57,502 nt of DNA from an uncultured Opitutia bacterium (GTDB taxonomy: Bacteria > Verrucomicrobiota > Verrucomicrobiia > Opitutales > Opitutaceae): positions 1 through 57,502 of the forward strand of contig CAIJZY010000023.1 of NCBI GenBank assembly GCA_903825285.1, in the 5' to 3' direction. Positions within the stretch are counted from its first letter, which is position 1; each line of letters starts with the position of its first letter. Positions 18,128 through 27,233 of the stretch are shown piece after piece. A model generated the notes under the pieces. It was not told the origin of the DNA, ran no database searches, and worked only from the letters and a program-made list of their open reading frames with translations. A program made the position numbers and the translations under genes.

Positions 18128-20803
18128 ATGACCTCCGCCGAGATCCGCCAGTCCTTCCTCGATTTCTTCGCCCGCCACGGCCACAGCGTCGTGCCCTCGG
18201 CCTCGCTCATGCCGACGGCGCCGAACCTGCTCTTCACGAACGCGGGCATGAACCAGTTCGTGCCCTACTTCCTCGGCGACCAGGCTGCGCCGTGGAAGCG
18301 CGTGACCGACACGCAGAAATGCATCCGCGCCGGCGGCAAGCACAACGACCTCGAGGACGTCGGCTACGACACCTACCACCACACGCTGTTCGAGATGCTC
18401 GGCAACTGGTCGTTCGGCGACTACTTCAAGCGCGACTCGCTCACCTGGGGCTGGGAGCTCATCACGAAAGTGTGGGGCATCCCGCCGAAACGGCTCTTCG
18501 CCACCGTCTACGCGCCCGACAAGGCCAAGGGCGATCCCTCGGACTTTGACCAGGAGGCCTACGACATCTGGGCAAAGCTCTTCACCGCCGCGGGGCTCGA
18601 CCCGAAGGTCCACATCGTCAACGGCAACAAGAAGGACAATTTCTGGATGATGGGCGACACCGGCCCGTGCGGCCCGTGCTCCGAGATCCACTTCAACCTG
18701 CTGCCTTCCGACGATGAGGCCGCCGGCCGGAAATTGGTGAACGCCTCCTCCCCGCGCTGCATCGAGATCTGGAACCACGTCTTCATCCAGTTCAACGCGA
18801 ACGCCGACGGCACGTTCTCGCCGCTGGCCGCGAAGCACGTGGACACCGGCATGGGCTTCGAGCGCGTCGCGGGCATTTACGCCTCGAGCAAGGGCTTCAC
18901 GGACTTCACCGCCGAGCCGTCGAACTACGCGGCCGACGTCTTCGCGCCGCTGTTCGCCCGGATCGCCGCCCTCTCCGGCAAGAGCTACCAGGGCACCGTG
19001 CCCAAAAAGCGCGAGGGACTCACGGAGCAGGAGCAGGTGGACGTCGCCTTCCGCGTCCTCGCCGACCACGCCCGCACGATCTCCTGCGCCATCGCCGACA
19101 ATATTCTGCCCGACAAGGAGGGCCGGAACTACGTCATCCGCCGCATCCTCCGCCGCGGCATCCTCTACGGCCGCAAGCTCGGCCTGACCGTCGGCTTCTT
19201 CGAGCAGCTAGTCGCGCCCGTCGTCGAGTCGCTCGGCGGCGTCTTCCCCGAGCTCAGGGAGCGCCAGGACACCATCCGCCGCGCCATCCGCGCCGAGGAG
19301 GAGTCGTTCGGCCGCACGCTCGACCGCGGGCTGCAGCTCTTCACCGCGCGCCTGGCCGAGGGCCAGACGCAGCCGGTCTCCGGCGCCACGGCCTTCGAGC
19401 TCTACGACACCTACGGCTTCCCGCTCGACATGACGCAGCTGCTCGCCGCGGAGCGCGGGCTGGCGGTCGACACGGCCGGTTTTGAGGAACTGATGAAGCA
19501 GCAGCGCGACCGCGCCCGCGCCGCGCAGAAGAAGGAAGTCGTCGTGGCCGCCACCGAGGGCAGCACCGCCGACCTCACGCCCACCGTCTTCGTCGGCCAG
19601 GTGCTGTCGGCCACCGCCGGCGTGCACGCGATGCTTATGGACGTCGTCAAGACGGGCAAGGCCACCTTTCTCGTGTTCGACCGGACCCCGTTCTACGCGG
19701 AGATGGGCGGCCAGACCGGCGACACCGGCACGGCCCTCATCGGCGGCCAGCTCGTGCACATCACCGACTGCGTGAAGGACAAGGCCGGACGGCACCTGCA
19801 CAAGGTCGCGGACGACACCCCGGCCCTCGCCGCCGGCACCGCGGCCGAGCTCGCGGTGGACCAGCCCCGCCGCCGCGCCATCTCGCGCCACCACTCCGCG
19901 GCCCACCTCATCCACTGGGCCCTCCGCAAGGTCCTCGGCACGCACGTGCACCAGGCCGGCACGTCGAAGACCGCCGACCGCCTGCGGTTCGACTTCTCGC
20001 ACTTCGAGGCCGTGACGGCCGCCCAGCTCCTCGAGATCGAGCGGCTGGTGAACGAGAAGGTCATCGATAACGCGGGCGTGCAGATCTACGAGACCGAGTT
20101 CGACAAGAAGCCCGCCGACACCCTTGCGTTCTTCGGCGACAAGTACGGGAAGATCGTCCGCGTCGTGGACATCGGCGGGTACAGCCGCGAGCTCTGCGGC
20201 GGCACCCACGTCGTGACCACCGGCGAGATCGGCCTGATCAAGCTCACCGCCGAGATGGCCATCGCCGCCGGCACGCGCCGCATCGAGGCCGCGGCCGGCC
20301 AGGCCGCCTATGACTTCGTCACCCACGAGGAGGCCGCGCTCAAGGCGGTCAACGGCCGCCTCAACGCCGGCCCCATTGATGTCGCCCAGAAGCTCGAGGC
20401 CCTGATCACGCACCAGAAGGAGCTCGAGAAGAAGCTGAAGGCCTACGAGTCCAAGGCGGCCGCCGGCCTGGCCGACGAGCTCGCCGCCGCCGCGCAGGGG
20501 CGCGACGGGCTCAAGTGGGTCTCCGCCGTGGTGCCCGCGGACAATCCCGAGGCGCTCCGCTCCCTCGGCAGCCAGGTGCTGCACAAGGTCGGACCCGGCG
20601 TGGTCCAGCTCGGCGCGCTCCTCGACGGCAAGGTCAGCCTCGTCGCCTACTGCTCGCCCGAGGCGGTCAAGGCCGGCCACCAGGCCGGCAAGCTCATCGG
20701 CGCCCTCACCGCCAAGCTGGGCGGCAAGGGCGGCGGCAAGCCCGACTTCGCGATGGGCGGCGGCGGCGACGCATCCAAGCTCGCCGCCGCGCTCAGAGGC
20801 TAG
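18128..20803 (+). CDS. alaS: Alanyl-tRNA synthetase
   Basis: 891 residues. It begins TSAEIRQSFLDFFARHGHSV with the class II catalytic core (LFTNAGMNQFVPYFLG, then KHNDLEDVGYDTYHHTLFEM). The middle carries the tRNA-recognition helices (DHARTISCAIADNILPDKEG). The editing domain has both zinc motifs, HHSAAHLIHWALRK and CGGTHVVTTGEIG, and a C-Ala region closes the protein. The start ATG 18128 gives the canonical N-terminus; an upstream in-frame start would add an unconserved leader. It charges tRNA-Ala and clears mischarged Ser/Gly. The AlkC-like gene starts 2 bp after the stop, so the two are probably co-transcribed. Confidence 0.97.
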   Translation: MTSAEIRQSFLDFFARHGHSVVPSASLMPTAPNLLFTNAGMNQFVPYFLGDQAAPWKRVTDTQKCIRAGGKHNDLEDVGYDTYHHTLFEMLGNWSFGDYFKRDSLTWGWELITKVWGIPPKRLFATVYAPDKAKGDPSDFDQEAYDIWAKLFTAAGLDPKVHIVNGNKKDNFWMMGDTGPCGPCSEIHFNLLPSDDEAAGRKLVNASSPRCIEIWNHVFIQFNANADGTFSPLAAKHVDTGMGFERVAGIYASSKGFTDFTAEPSNYAADVFAPLFARIAALSGKSYQGTVPKKREGLTEQEQVDVAFRVLADHARTISCAIADNILPDKEGRNYVIRRILRRGILYGRKLGLTVGFFEQLVAPVVESLGGVFPELRERQDTIRRAIRAEEESFGRTLDRGLQLFTARLAEGQTQPVSGATAFELYDTYGFPLDMTQLLAAERGLAVDTAGFEELMKQQRDRARAAQKKEVVVAATEGSTADLTPTVFVGQVLSATAGVHAMLMDVVKTGKATFLVFDRTPFYAEMGGQTGDTGTALIGGQLVHITDCVKDKAGRHLHKVADDTPALAAGTAAELAVDQPRRRAISRHHSAAHLIHWALRKVLGTHVHQAGTSKTADRLRFDFSHFEAVTAAQLLEIERLVNEKVIDNAGVQIYETEFDKKPADTLAFFGDKYGKIVRVVDIGGYSRELCGGTHVVTTGEIGLIKLTAEMAIAAGTRRIEAAAGQAAYDFVTHEEAALKAVNGRLNAGPIDVAQKLEALITHQKELEKKLKAYESKAAAGLADELAAAAQGRDGLKWVSAVVPADNPEALRSLGSQVLHKVGPGVVQLGALLDGKVSLVAYCSPEAVKAGHQAGKLIGALTAKLGGKGGGKPDFAMGGGGDASKLAAALRG

Positions 20804-20805
20804 CC

Positions 20806-21903
20806 ATGGCCGGCGCGGCCGCCCCCGAGCTCCGCGAACGCCTCAATGCCGCGCGGTTCCGTGCGATCGGCGCCCTGCTGGCCGAGTGCCAGCCGGGCTT
20901 CGACGCCCCGAGGTTCGCCGCTCTCGCCAGCGACGGGCTGGAGTCCCTCACGCTCCTGCAGCGGCTGCGGCACGGCTCCCGGGCGCTGCACGCCACGCTC
21001 CCGCCCTCCTACCCTGACGCGCTCGCCGTGCTGCGCATCCTCGCGCCGAAGCTGGCCGACGGCCTCGCGGGTCTGATGCTGCCCGACTACGTGGGCGAGT
21101 ACGGACACGGGCACTTCGTCGAGTCCATGGACGCGCTCGAGTATCTCACGCGGTTCTCCAGCGCCGAGTTCGCCATCCGGGAGTTTCTCCGCCGCGACCT
21201 GGACGGGACCCTCGTCGTGATGGAGCGCTGGTCGCGCTCGCCCGACGAGCATGTCCGCCGCCTGGCCAGCGAGGGCTCGCGTCCCCGCCTGCCATGGTCC
21301 TTCCGCCTCGAGGCGCTCCGGGCCGACCCGCACCGCACGGCGCCCATCCTCGCCAACCTGCGCGCCGACCCGAGCCTGTACGTCCGCAAATCCGTCGCCA
21401 ACCACCTCAACGACATCTCCCACGACCATCCCGACGTGATGCTGGCCCGGCTGCGCTCCTGGGATCTTGCCCACCCCCACACGCAGTGGATCGCCAAGCG
21501 GGCAGCGCGCACGCTCATCAAGGCCGGGCATCCCGGCGCCCTCGCGCTGTTCAACTTCGGCCGCCGTCCGGCGGTCACCCTGTCCGGCCTGCGCGTGCTG
21601 CCGCGGCGGCTCCGGCTCGGCGAAGCCCTGACGCTTGCGTTCACGCTGACATCCACCGCCCGCCGCGCCCAGGACCTCGCGATCGATTACGTCGTTCACT
21701 ACGTCAAGGCCTCCGGCGCCACATCCGCGAAGGTCTTCAAGCTCCGCGAGCTTGCACTGGCCCCTGGCGGCAGCGTCACGCTCACCAAGCGCCAGACGGT
21801 GCGGAACTTCACCACCCGCCGGCACCATCCCGGGCGGCACCGGGTCGAGATCCAGGTCAACGGACGCATCCTCGGCGCGGGCGCGTTCGACCTGCGGACG
21901 TAA
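20806..21903 (+). CDS. DNA alkylation repair protein, AlkC-like HEAT-repeat family
   Basis: 365 residues starting 2 bp after alaS. Helical ALK/HEAT repeats fill residues 1 to about 240, with the family-typical VRRLASEGSRPRLPWSF and the repeats RADPSLYVRKSVANHLNDIS and HPHTQWIAKRAARTLIKAG. The last 110 residues are predicted all-beta and Ig-like (HHPGRHRVEIQVNGRILGAG), as in the Ig-extended AlkC type. AlkC/AlkD-type glycosylases excise N3- and N7-alkylated bases without flipping them. The RPRLPW motif points to AlkC rather than AlkD. Catalytic residues cannot be assigned confidently by eye. Confidence 0.8.
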   Translation: MAGAAAPELRERLNAARFRAIGALLAECQPGFDAPRFAALASDGLESLTLLQRLRHGSRALHATLPPSYPDALAVLRILAPKLADGLAGLMLPDYVGEYGHGHFVESMDALEYLTRFSSAEFAIREFLRRDLDGTLVVMERWSRSPDEHVRRLASEGSRPRLPWSFRLEALRADPHRTAPILANLRADPSLYVRKSVANHLNDISHDHPDVMLARLRSWDLAHPHTQWIAKRAARTLIKAGHPGALALFNFGRRPAVTLSGLRVLPRRLRLGEALTLAFTLTSTARRAQDLAIDYVVHYVKASGATSAKVFKLRELALAPGGSVTLTKRQTVRNFTTRRHHPGRHRVEIQVNGRILGAGAFDLRT

Positions 21904-21952
21904 GCGCCGCGTTGCCCTTGCCGAGCGCGGCCGCCTGCGCCACGGTGGAGCC

Positions 21953-23668
21953 ATGTCCCCGGCCGCCGCGGCAGCTTCCTCCGTGCACACGCTCCTCGCC
22001 TTCAACGCGGGCAGCCAGCTCGCCGTGCGCCGCATGGACGGGAAGCTCGACCTGGCGTTCACCGCCCCCGATCTGGCCGCCGCTGTCACCCAGCTGAGTG
22101 CTGAGTTTTCAGGGCATCTGGTCCCGACCGAGTTTTTCACCGCGCCGGTCGGCCCGCTGGGCTATCGGGTCAGCTTCACCCAGGTCGGAGCCACTACGAC
22201 GGGCGACCTGCTCTTCATGTCGCTCGACGCCCTGACCAGCCGCACCGCTGAGCTTACGCCGGCGCTGGCGGCCGTGATCGGCGGGCTCGACCCCTATCTC
22301 GTCGACATCCCCTATCTTCATCTCGGCGAGAACGACTTCATCTACAAGTTCCGCCCGGCCCAGGAGCGCAACGTCTCCATCTACGGCCAGGATGCCCGCG
22401 CCGGGGCGCTCTACCAGTCGCAGCTCTGTGCCGCGATCAAGGCCATCGCCCGCCAGCATGAGCGCTCGGCCGCGGCGCCCGTCATCCTCGATTTCGGCGC
22501 CGTGCAGTACGTCATTCCCAGCCATTTCGGCTTCTGCCTCGGCGTGAAGAACGCCATCGAGCGCGCGTACGAGACGCTGGCGGAGAATCCCGGCCGGCGC
22601 GTGTTCATGCTGTCGGAGCTGATCCACAATCCGTTTGTGAACGAGGACCTGCTCCGCCGCGGCCTGCGGTATCTCCAGACCGACAAGGGCGAGCCCTACG
22701 CGCGCGACGGCCGCCTCGCCGCCGCCGCGCCGGGCGAGCCCACGCTGTGGGACACGCTCACGCCGGAGGACATCGTGATCATCCCGGCCTTCGGCGCCAC
22801 GGACGACGACAAGCGCCGGCTCGTGCGGAAAGGCATCGCGGTCTACCACTACGATGCCACCTGCATGCTCGTGGAGAAGGTCTGGAAGGCGGCGCGGGCC
22901 TACGGCCGCGAGGGCTACACCGTCATCATCCACGGCAAGCACGAGCACGAGGAGACCAAGGCCACCTTCTCGAACACGCGGCGCTGCGCGCAGGCCGTGA
23001 TCGTGCGCAACCTCGACGAGGCCCGCCAGCTGAGCGAACTGGTCGGCCGGGGCGACGCCGCGGCCCAGCAGCGCTTCACGGAGCTGTTCGCCGGCCGCCA
23101 CACGCCCGGGTTCGACGTCGCCCGCCACCTCGAGCGCGTGGCGGTGGTCAACCAGACCACCCTGCTCATGAACGAGACGCTCGGCATCCTCGAGCACCTC
23201 CGTTCCGTCTACCGCGAGAAGTTCGGCGACGCGACCCGCGTCGGCGGCAGCGTCCGCCGCGACACGCTCTGCTACGCCACGCAGGTCAACCAGGACGCGC
23301 TCAGCCGCGCCCTCGCCGAGCCGCTTGACGCGGCGTTCGTGATCGGCGGCAAGAACTCCTCCAACACCCACCAGCTGTTCCGGCTCTGCGCGCAGAAGCT
23401 CGGTGCCCGGGCGTTCTTCATCCAGTCGGAGGCCGGGATCCGCTCCCGTGCGGCGGTGGAGCATTATGTCTACGCGGGCGGCGACAACGGTCGCACGGAG
23501 ACCCGCGAGCTGTGGCCCGAGGCCACGGGCCCGAAGCGCGTGCTCATCACCGGCGGCGCGAGCTGCCCGGACGGCATCATCCAGCAGGTCATCAATCGCA
23601 TCAACGGCTTCTTCCCACCGGCGCAGCTCCGGCGCGTCGAGGACGTGCTCCGCGACCTCGCGGTGTAG
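21953..23668 (+). CDS. ispH: 4-hydroxy-3-methylbut-2-enyl diphosphate reductase with N-terminal extension
   Basis: 571 residues; family members are usually about 300-400. The three [4Fe-4S] cysteines are visible: Cys195 in FGFCLGVKNAIERAYE, Cys304 in HYDATCMLVEKVWK and Cys538 in ITGGASCPDGIIQQ. So is the plant/cyanobacterial-style TLCYATQVNQDAL segment. IspH reduces HMBPP to IPP and DMAPP, the last step of the MEP isoprenoid pathway. The first roughly 180 residues are extra and resemble nothing I know; they may be a regulatory or dimerisation module. The start is ATG 21953. An earlier start is unlikely because it would overlap the AlkC-like gene. Confidence 0.9.
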   Translation: MSPAAAAASSVHTLLAFNAGSQLAVRRMDGKLDLAFTAPDLAAAVTQLSAEFSGHLVPTEFFTAPVGPLGYRVSFTQVGATTTGDLLFMSLDALTSRTAELTPALAAVIGGLDPYLVDIPYLHLGENDFIYKFRPAQERNVSIYGQDARAGALYQSQLCAAIKAIARQHERSAAAPVILDFGAVQYVIPSHFGFCLGVKNAIERAYETLAENPGRRVFMLSELIHNPFVNEDLLRRGLRYLQTDKGEPYARDGRLAAAAPGEPTLWDTLTPEDIVIIPAFGATDDDKRRLVRKGIAVYHYDATCMLVEKVWKAARAYGREGYTVIIHGKHEHEETKATFSNTRRCAQAVIVRNLDEARQLSELVGRGDAAAQQRFTELFAGRHTPGFDVARHLERVAVVNQTTLLMNETLGILEHLRSVYREKFGDATRVGGSVRRDTLCYATQVNQDALSRALAEPLDAAFVIGGKNSSNTHQLFRLCAQKLGARAFFIQSEAGIRSRAAVEHYVYAGGDNGRTETRELWPEATGPKRVLITGGASCPDGIIQQVINRINGFFPPAQLRRVEDVLRDLAV

Positions 23669-23687
23669 ACGGGCGCAGCGAATTTAG

Positions 23688-23747
23688 GTGGGAGCGAGCT
23701 TGCTCGCGACGGATCGGGGGCAAGGTCGCGAGCAAGCTCGCTCCCAC
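23688..23747. repeat. REP-like palindrome, copy 1
   Basis: A 23-base arm beginning GTGGGAGCGAGCTTGCTCGC (23688-23710) and its perfect inverse complement (23725-23747) enclose a 14-base loop. The same arm, identical over 23 bases, recurs at 25126-25184. In form and sequence it resembles the REP sequences known from Pseudomonas. It lies 3' of ispH and 3' of the convergent MFS gene, a typical REP location, where it may also stabilise mRNA ends. Confidence 0.9.
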
Positions 23748-23811
23748 ACGCTTCGCGTGATCCCCGGGAACGCATGGGCGCGGGATGCAGCGCGGGGGCC
23801 GCCGGAGCTGA

Positions 23812-25119
23812 TCAGTGGGGCTGCACCGCCCGGCGGGTCGCGCGGACATGGGCGAGCAGCGCGAGCCAGCAGCCGGCGGACACCACCAGCGCGCCGGGCA
23901 GCGACCACAGCACGGCCAGGCGCAGGTCGCCCCAGCGGTCCGACAGGTAGCCGACAAACTTCGGCGACCACAGGTCACCGAGGAGGTGGATGGCAAAGAT
24001 GGAGCCCGCCATGGAGGTGGCGCGCATGCGGCTCGGCACGGTCTCGAGGATCAGCGTGTTGATCGGACCCGTGCAGAAGAAGACGAGAAACATGGTGGCC
24101 ACGAGCGCGACCTTGGCCAGGCCGAGGTCGTCGAGGGCGAAGGCCAGGAATGCGGCCGGGACCGCGAGCACGGCGCTAAGGGCCAGCAGCCAGGCATAGC
24201 CGGTGCCGGTGCGCCGCTGCCACCGCGTGGCCCAGAAGCCGCCGGTCAGCATGGCCAGCAGGCCCGCGCCGGCCAGGGAGGCGCTGAAAAAAAAGCCTGC
24301 GCGGTCCAGCGGGAGGTGGTGGATGCGGTGCAGGAACGACGGCGCCCACAGCGCGAACCCGCCCATGGCAAAGGTCTGCGCCACGTAGCCTGCCACGAGC
24401 AGCAGGTAGCCCCGGTGGCGCAGCAGTTCCCCGTAGGCTCGCCAGCCGGGAGGCGGGGCCGCCGCCTCGGTGGCCTCGGCATCGCACGCGCCCCGCGCCG
24501 GCTCGCGCAGCAGGAACAGCGTGAAGGCCAGCAGCAGTCCCGGATAGCCCGCGCACAGAAAGGCGGACCGCCAGCCGAAATGCACCGCCAGGTAGCCGCC
24601 CATCAGGTAGCCGAGGGCCGAGCCGATGGGCATGGCGACGTAGAAGAGCGTGATGGCGTTGTTGCGGCGCGCCGGTGAAAAAAGATCCGCGATCCACCCC
24701 GGGCTGATGGTGCCGAAACTGGCCTCGCCGAAACCCACCAGCACCCGGAACAGCAGCAGCGAGACGTAGGCGTTGGCATGGCCCGAGAGCAGTGTGCCGA
24801 GGCTCCAGACGAACACTCCGGCTGCAATCAGCCAGGTGCGCGACATCCGGTCACCCAGCCAGCCGAAGATCGGCGCGGTCAGAAAATAACCCAGCATGAA
24901 CGCCGTGGCGATGTTGCCCGCCTGCTCGTCACCCAGGTGCAGCTCGGCCTGCAGCGCCGGCAGGACGGCCGCCAGCAGTTGCCGGTCGAGGTAATCGAGC
25001 AGGTTGAGTCCCGTCAGCACCGCCAGGGTCACCTGCGGCCAGAGGGGTTTTGCGCCGGGGTTCACGCCCCGGCAGCAAAGCCGCGACGGCGGCCGTTGGA
25101 AAGCCCGAAGCGGGCGCAT
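23812..25119 (-). CDS. MFS transporter, spinster-like
   Basis: 435 residues with 12 predicted membrane helices. The N-terminal helix TLAVLTGLNLLDYLDRQLLA carries the conserved aromatic-Asp-Arg of spinster-type MFS proteins; the loop 2-3 signature is FGWLGDRMSRTWL, helix 4 is LLLFRVLVGFGEASFGTISP and helix 7 starts VAGYVAQTFAMGGFALW. These proteins export lipids, sugars or organic anions; the substrate is unknown. The ATG at 25119 is the longest start, but the first 18 codons cross an imperfect palindrome (25049-25079), and the GTG at 25065 gives a more typical N-terminus. The gene sits alone between two REP-like hairpins. It is convergent with ispH and co-directional with the barrel gene. Confidence 0.85.
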   Translation of the reverse strand: MRPLRAFQRPPSRLCCRGVNPGAKPLWPQVTLAVLTGLNLLDYLDRQLLAAVLPALQAELHLGDEQAGNIATAFMLGYFLTAPIFGWLGDRMSRTWLIAAGVFVWSLGTLLSGHANAYVSLLLFRVLVGFGEASFGTISPGWIADLFSPARRNNAITLFYVAMPIGSALGYLMGGYLAVHFGWRSAFLCAGYPGLLLAFTLFLLREPARGACDAEATEAAAPPPGWRAYGELLRHRGYLLLVAGYVAQTFAMGGFALWAPSFLHRIHHLPLDRAGFFFSASLAGAGLLAMLTGGFWATRWQRRTGTGYAWLLALSAVLAVPAAFLAFALDDLGLAKVALVATMFLVFFCTGPINTLILETVPSRMRATSMAGSIFAIHLLGDLWSPKFVGYLSDRWGDLRLAVLWSLPGALVVSAGCWLALLAHVRATRRAVQPH

Positions 25120-25125
25120 CCCCAG

Positions 25126-25184
25126 GTGGGAGCGAGCTTGCTCGCGACTCCGGGCCGATCGGTCGCGAGCAAGCTCGCTCCCAC
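25126..25184. repeat. REP-like palindrome, copy 2
   Basis: Same 23-base arms as copy 1 (25126-25148 and 25162-25184, perfect inverse complements) with a different 13-base loop. It lies just upstream of the longest possible MFS start and downstream of the barrel gene. Two copies 1.4 kb apart with conserved arms and divergent loops indicate a dispersed, mobilised repeat family rather than a simple local terminator. Confidence 0.9.
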
Positions 25185-25210
25185 ATAGGACACCCGATGC
25201 CGAGGCCCGG

Positions 25211-26389
25211 TCAGAACCGGAAATTCATGCCCATCCGGAAGCCCTGCATCGAGGCCATGTCGACCTTGGTGATGTAGTTCGCGGTCGTGGTCGAAACCTG
25301 CTGCTGGTAGCTGCCCGTGCCCTGGTAGAAGGCGCCGGCATAGGCTCCCGCCCGGTCCGAGATGTCGTACTCCAGGGAGCCGTCGGCATAATAGCCCGGC
25401 AGGAATTTCTCCGTGGTGTCGTCCACCGTGCTGATCACGTCGGCGCCGACATCGGGGACGTAGATCTGGTCAACCGTGTAGGTCGAGCCGACGAACACGA
25501 GCGCGGGGCCGACGCTGACGGTGGCCTTGAGCTTTTCGGTGATGGCGTAGGTCAGGGCCGGACCGGCCCGGAAGGTGAAATAGCCGCCGCGGACGTGCCA
25601 GCGGTTGGTGACGATGCCGCTCGTGACCGTCGTGATGCGGCCCAGCGGCGCGCTGCCCAGCAGGGTCGTGGTGTCGGTGTTGACCGTGGACACCGTGCCG
25701 TCGGCGAGGGTCACCGAGCTCGAGCCCGACGACGGCGCCAGGTAAGGCGGTGCGGGCGGAGTCTGGCCATTGAGGGTGTAGTAATCGGTGATCGTGGTGA
25801 TCGTCGCCGGCAGGTCCAGGGTCTGCTTGGAATTGACCTGATTGAGGCTGACGCCCGCGAAGAGGGTCCAGGAAAGCCGCTTGCTCAGCTGCGTCATGTC
25901 ACGGGAGACCACGACCTCGACGCCATAGCTGGACTGGACTTTCCGGTTCATGGTGCCGGGGTCGGTGATGTCCGCGCTGTAGCCGTGGAACGCCATGTTG
26001 CCGTCCGCCGCGACCTGGCCGGTGTAGTTGTAGCTCCAGGAATTCGTGAATCCGTCCGGCGTGATCGGCGTGGCGAAGCCGTCCGAGTCCACGATGGTGC
26101 GGGTGTCCTGGAACACCGTGCCGTCATGGTAATAGCGCGTGAGATTGGGCGAGGTGTAGTCGGTCGGGGGCACCACGGAATTGACCACGCCCTTGCCGGC
26201 GAAGGACGCCTTGCCGCCGGAAAGGTAGCGCGTGCCCAGGCGGAGCGTGAACTTCGGGACGTAGATGTACTCGTCGATGCCGAAGTCGGTGATGATCTCG
26301 TCCGGAGGGGCGCCACCCTCCTGTGCGCGGAGCGTCACGAGCCCGGAAAAGGCGAGGAGGGCGATCGGCGCCAGGCGGAGGATTTTCAT
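25211..26389 (-). CDS. Secreted, probable outer-membrane beta-barrel protein
   Basis: 392 residues from the ATG at 26389. MKILRLAPIALLAFSGLVTL is a good signal peptide with cleavage after an Ala-Gln region (TLRAQEG). The remainder is rich in alternating hydrophobic/polar stretches with many Tyr, Thr and Gly. It ends in GFRMGMNFRF; a C-terminal Phe is the usual recognition signal of outer-membrane barrels. No catalytic or TonB-box motif is visible. I do not recognise the family. It stands between the MFS gene and the ParA cluster on the same strand, with gaps of about 90 and 110 bp, so it is probably a separate transcript. Confidence 0.7.
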   Translation of the reverse strand: MKILRLAPIALLAFSGLVTLRAQEGGAPPDEIITDFGIDEYIYVPKFTLRLGTRYLSGGKASFAGKGVVNSVVPPTDYTSPNLTRYYHDGTVFQDTRTIVDSDGFATPITPDGFTNSWSYNYTGQVAADGNMAFHGYSADITDPGTMNRKVQSSYGVEVVVSRDMTQLSKRLSWTLFAGVSLNQVNSKQTLDLPATITTITDYYTLNGQTPPAPPYLAPSSGSSSVTLADGTVSTVNTDTTTLLGSAPLGRITTVTSGIVTNRWHVRGGYFTFRAGPALTYAITEKLKATVSVGPALVFVGSTYTVDQIYVPDVGADVISTVDDTTEKFLPGYYADGSLEYDISDRAGAYAGAFYQGTGSYQQQVSTTTANYITKVDMASMQGFRMGMNFRF

Positions 26390-26501
26390 GTAGGAGAGAG
26401 GGGCGAAAGGAGCTTGGACGGGCAAAGGGGGGAAAAGTTTCAAAAAAGCTTCAAGGCCGGCCGGGGGCAGGTCAACCACGAGATTGGGCGCCGGAATTGG
26501 C

Positions 26502-27221
26502 TTACTCGTTGAACTCGTCGGCGGCCTTCTTCTTGGCGGCCTCGGTCTCGAGCTTCAGGGTGGCGGCGGCGGCCGGGTCGATCGCGGCCAGCTTCTCCTT
26601 CAGCTCCCGGAAGCGGAGGCGAAGGTCCTCCTCGCGCTGCTCCAGCTCGGTCTCCTTCTCCTGCTGCGCCTGGACCTTCTCGAAAAGCTTGGCCTCGGAT
26701 TCGTCGAGGAACTGCTCGCGCTCGCGGAGCCCCTGCCGCTCATCCTTGAGGGCCTGCTCCTGGCGCTCGAGCTCGGCGCGAAGCTGCTCCAGCGCCGCCT
26801 GCTCCTCCTTCGAGATGCCGACCTTGGCCGGGGCCGCCTTGCGCGTGGCCGCCAGCAGCTGCTCGCGGGCCAGGAGCAGCGCCTCCGTCTCGGCCATGTC
26901 CCGCTCGCGGTCCGCGATCCGGACCTCGGAATCGGCCACCAGGCGCTCCCGCTCGGCGAGCGTGGCCTCGAGCTGGCGGAGCGAACGCTCCAGATCAACC
27001 GCCTGCATGCGGTCGATGGCCGGCGCACCGCCGAAGGGCGAGCGCGTCGCCTCCACCACCGCCCGGATGCTCTCCCGTGCCGCGGTGGACGTCTCGGAAA
27101 CCTCAAAAGGCGAGTGCGTCAGGCCGCGCCGGCGCCGCAGCACCAGCGGCTTGGGCGCGCCGCTGGAGGGAGCCGAGGGAAACTTGATCGGGGCGGAGCC
27201 CGGTTCGGGTGCGTCAGCCAT
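26502..27221 (-). CDS. Coiled-coil protein of the ParA cluster
   Basis: 239 residues. The first 60 are low-complexity and basic (PKPLVLRRRRGLTHSPF). Residues about 70-220 form a long heptad-patterned coiled coil rich in Glu, Arg, Ala and Leu (for example ALEQLRAELERQEQALKDER), with a short gap near residue 125. There is no membrane segment or catalytic motif. It lies 12 bp after the 281-residue protein and is the last gene of a leftward trio headed by ParA. A disordered basic N-terminus plus coiled coil is what one expects of a cargo adaptor or polar scaffold working with a ParA/MinD ATPase. That role is inference from context. Confidence 0.75.
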   Translation of the reverse strand: MADAPEPGSAPIKFPSAPSSGAPKPLVLRRRRGLTHSPFEVSETSTAARESIRAVVEATRSPFGGAPAIDRMQAVDLERSLRQLEATLAERERLVADSEVRIADRERDMAETEALLLAREQLLAATRKAAPAKVGISKEEQAALEQLRAELERQEQALKDERQGLREREQFLDESEAKLFEKVQAQQEKETELEQREEDLRLRFRELKEKLAAIDPAAAATLKLETEAAKKKAADEFNE

Positions 27222-27233
27222 ATCTGGCCACGA

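Noticed and set aside
25065-25119. Certain ATG start for the MFS gene
   Set aside because: The first 18 codons run through a palindrome next to a REP-like element, so the true start may be GTG 25065; the longer frame is listed with this reservation.
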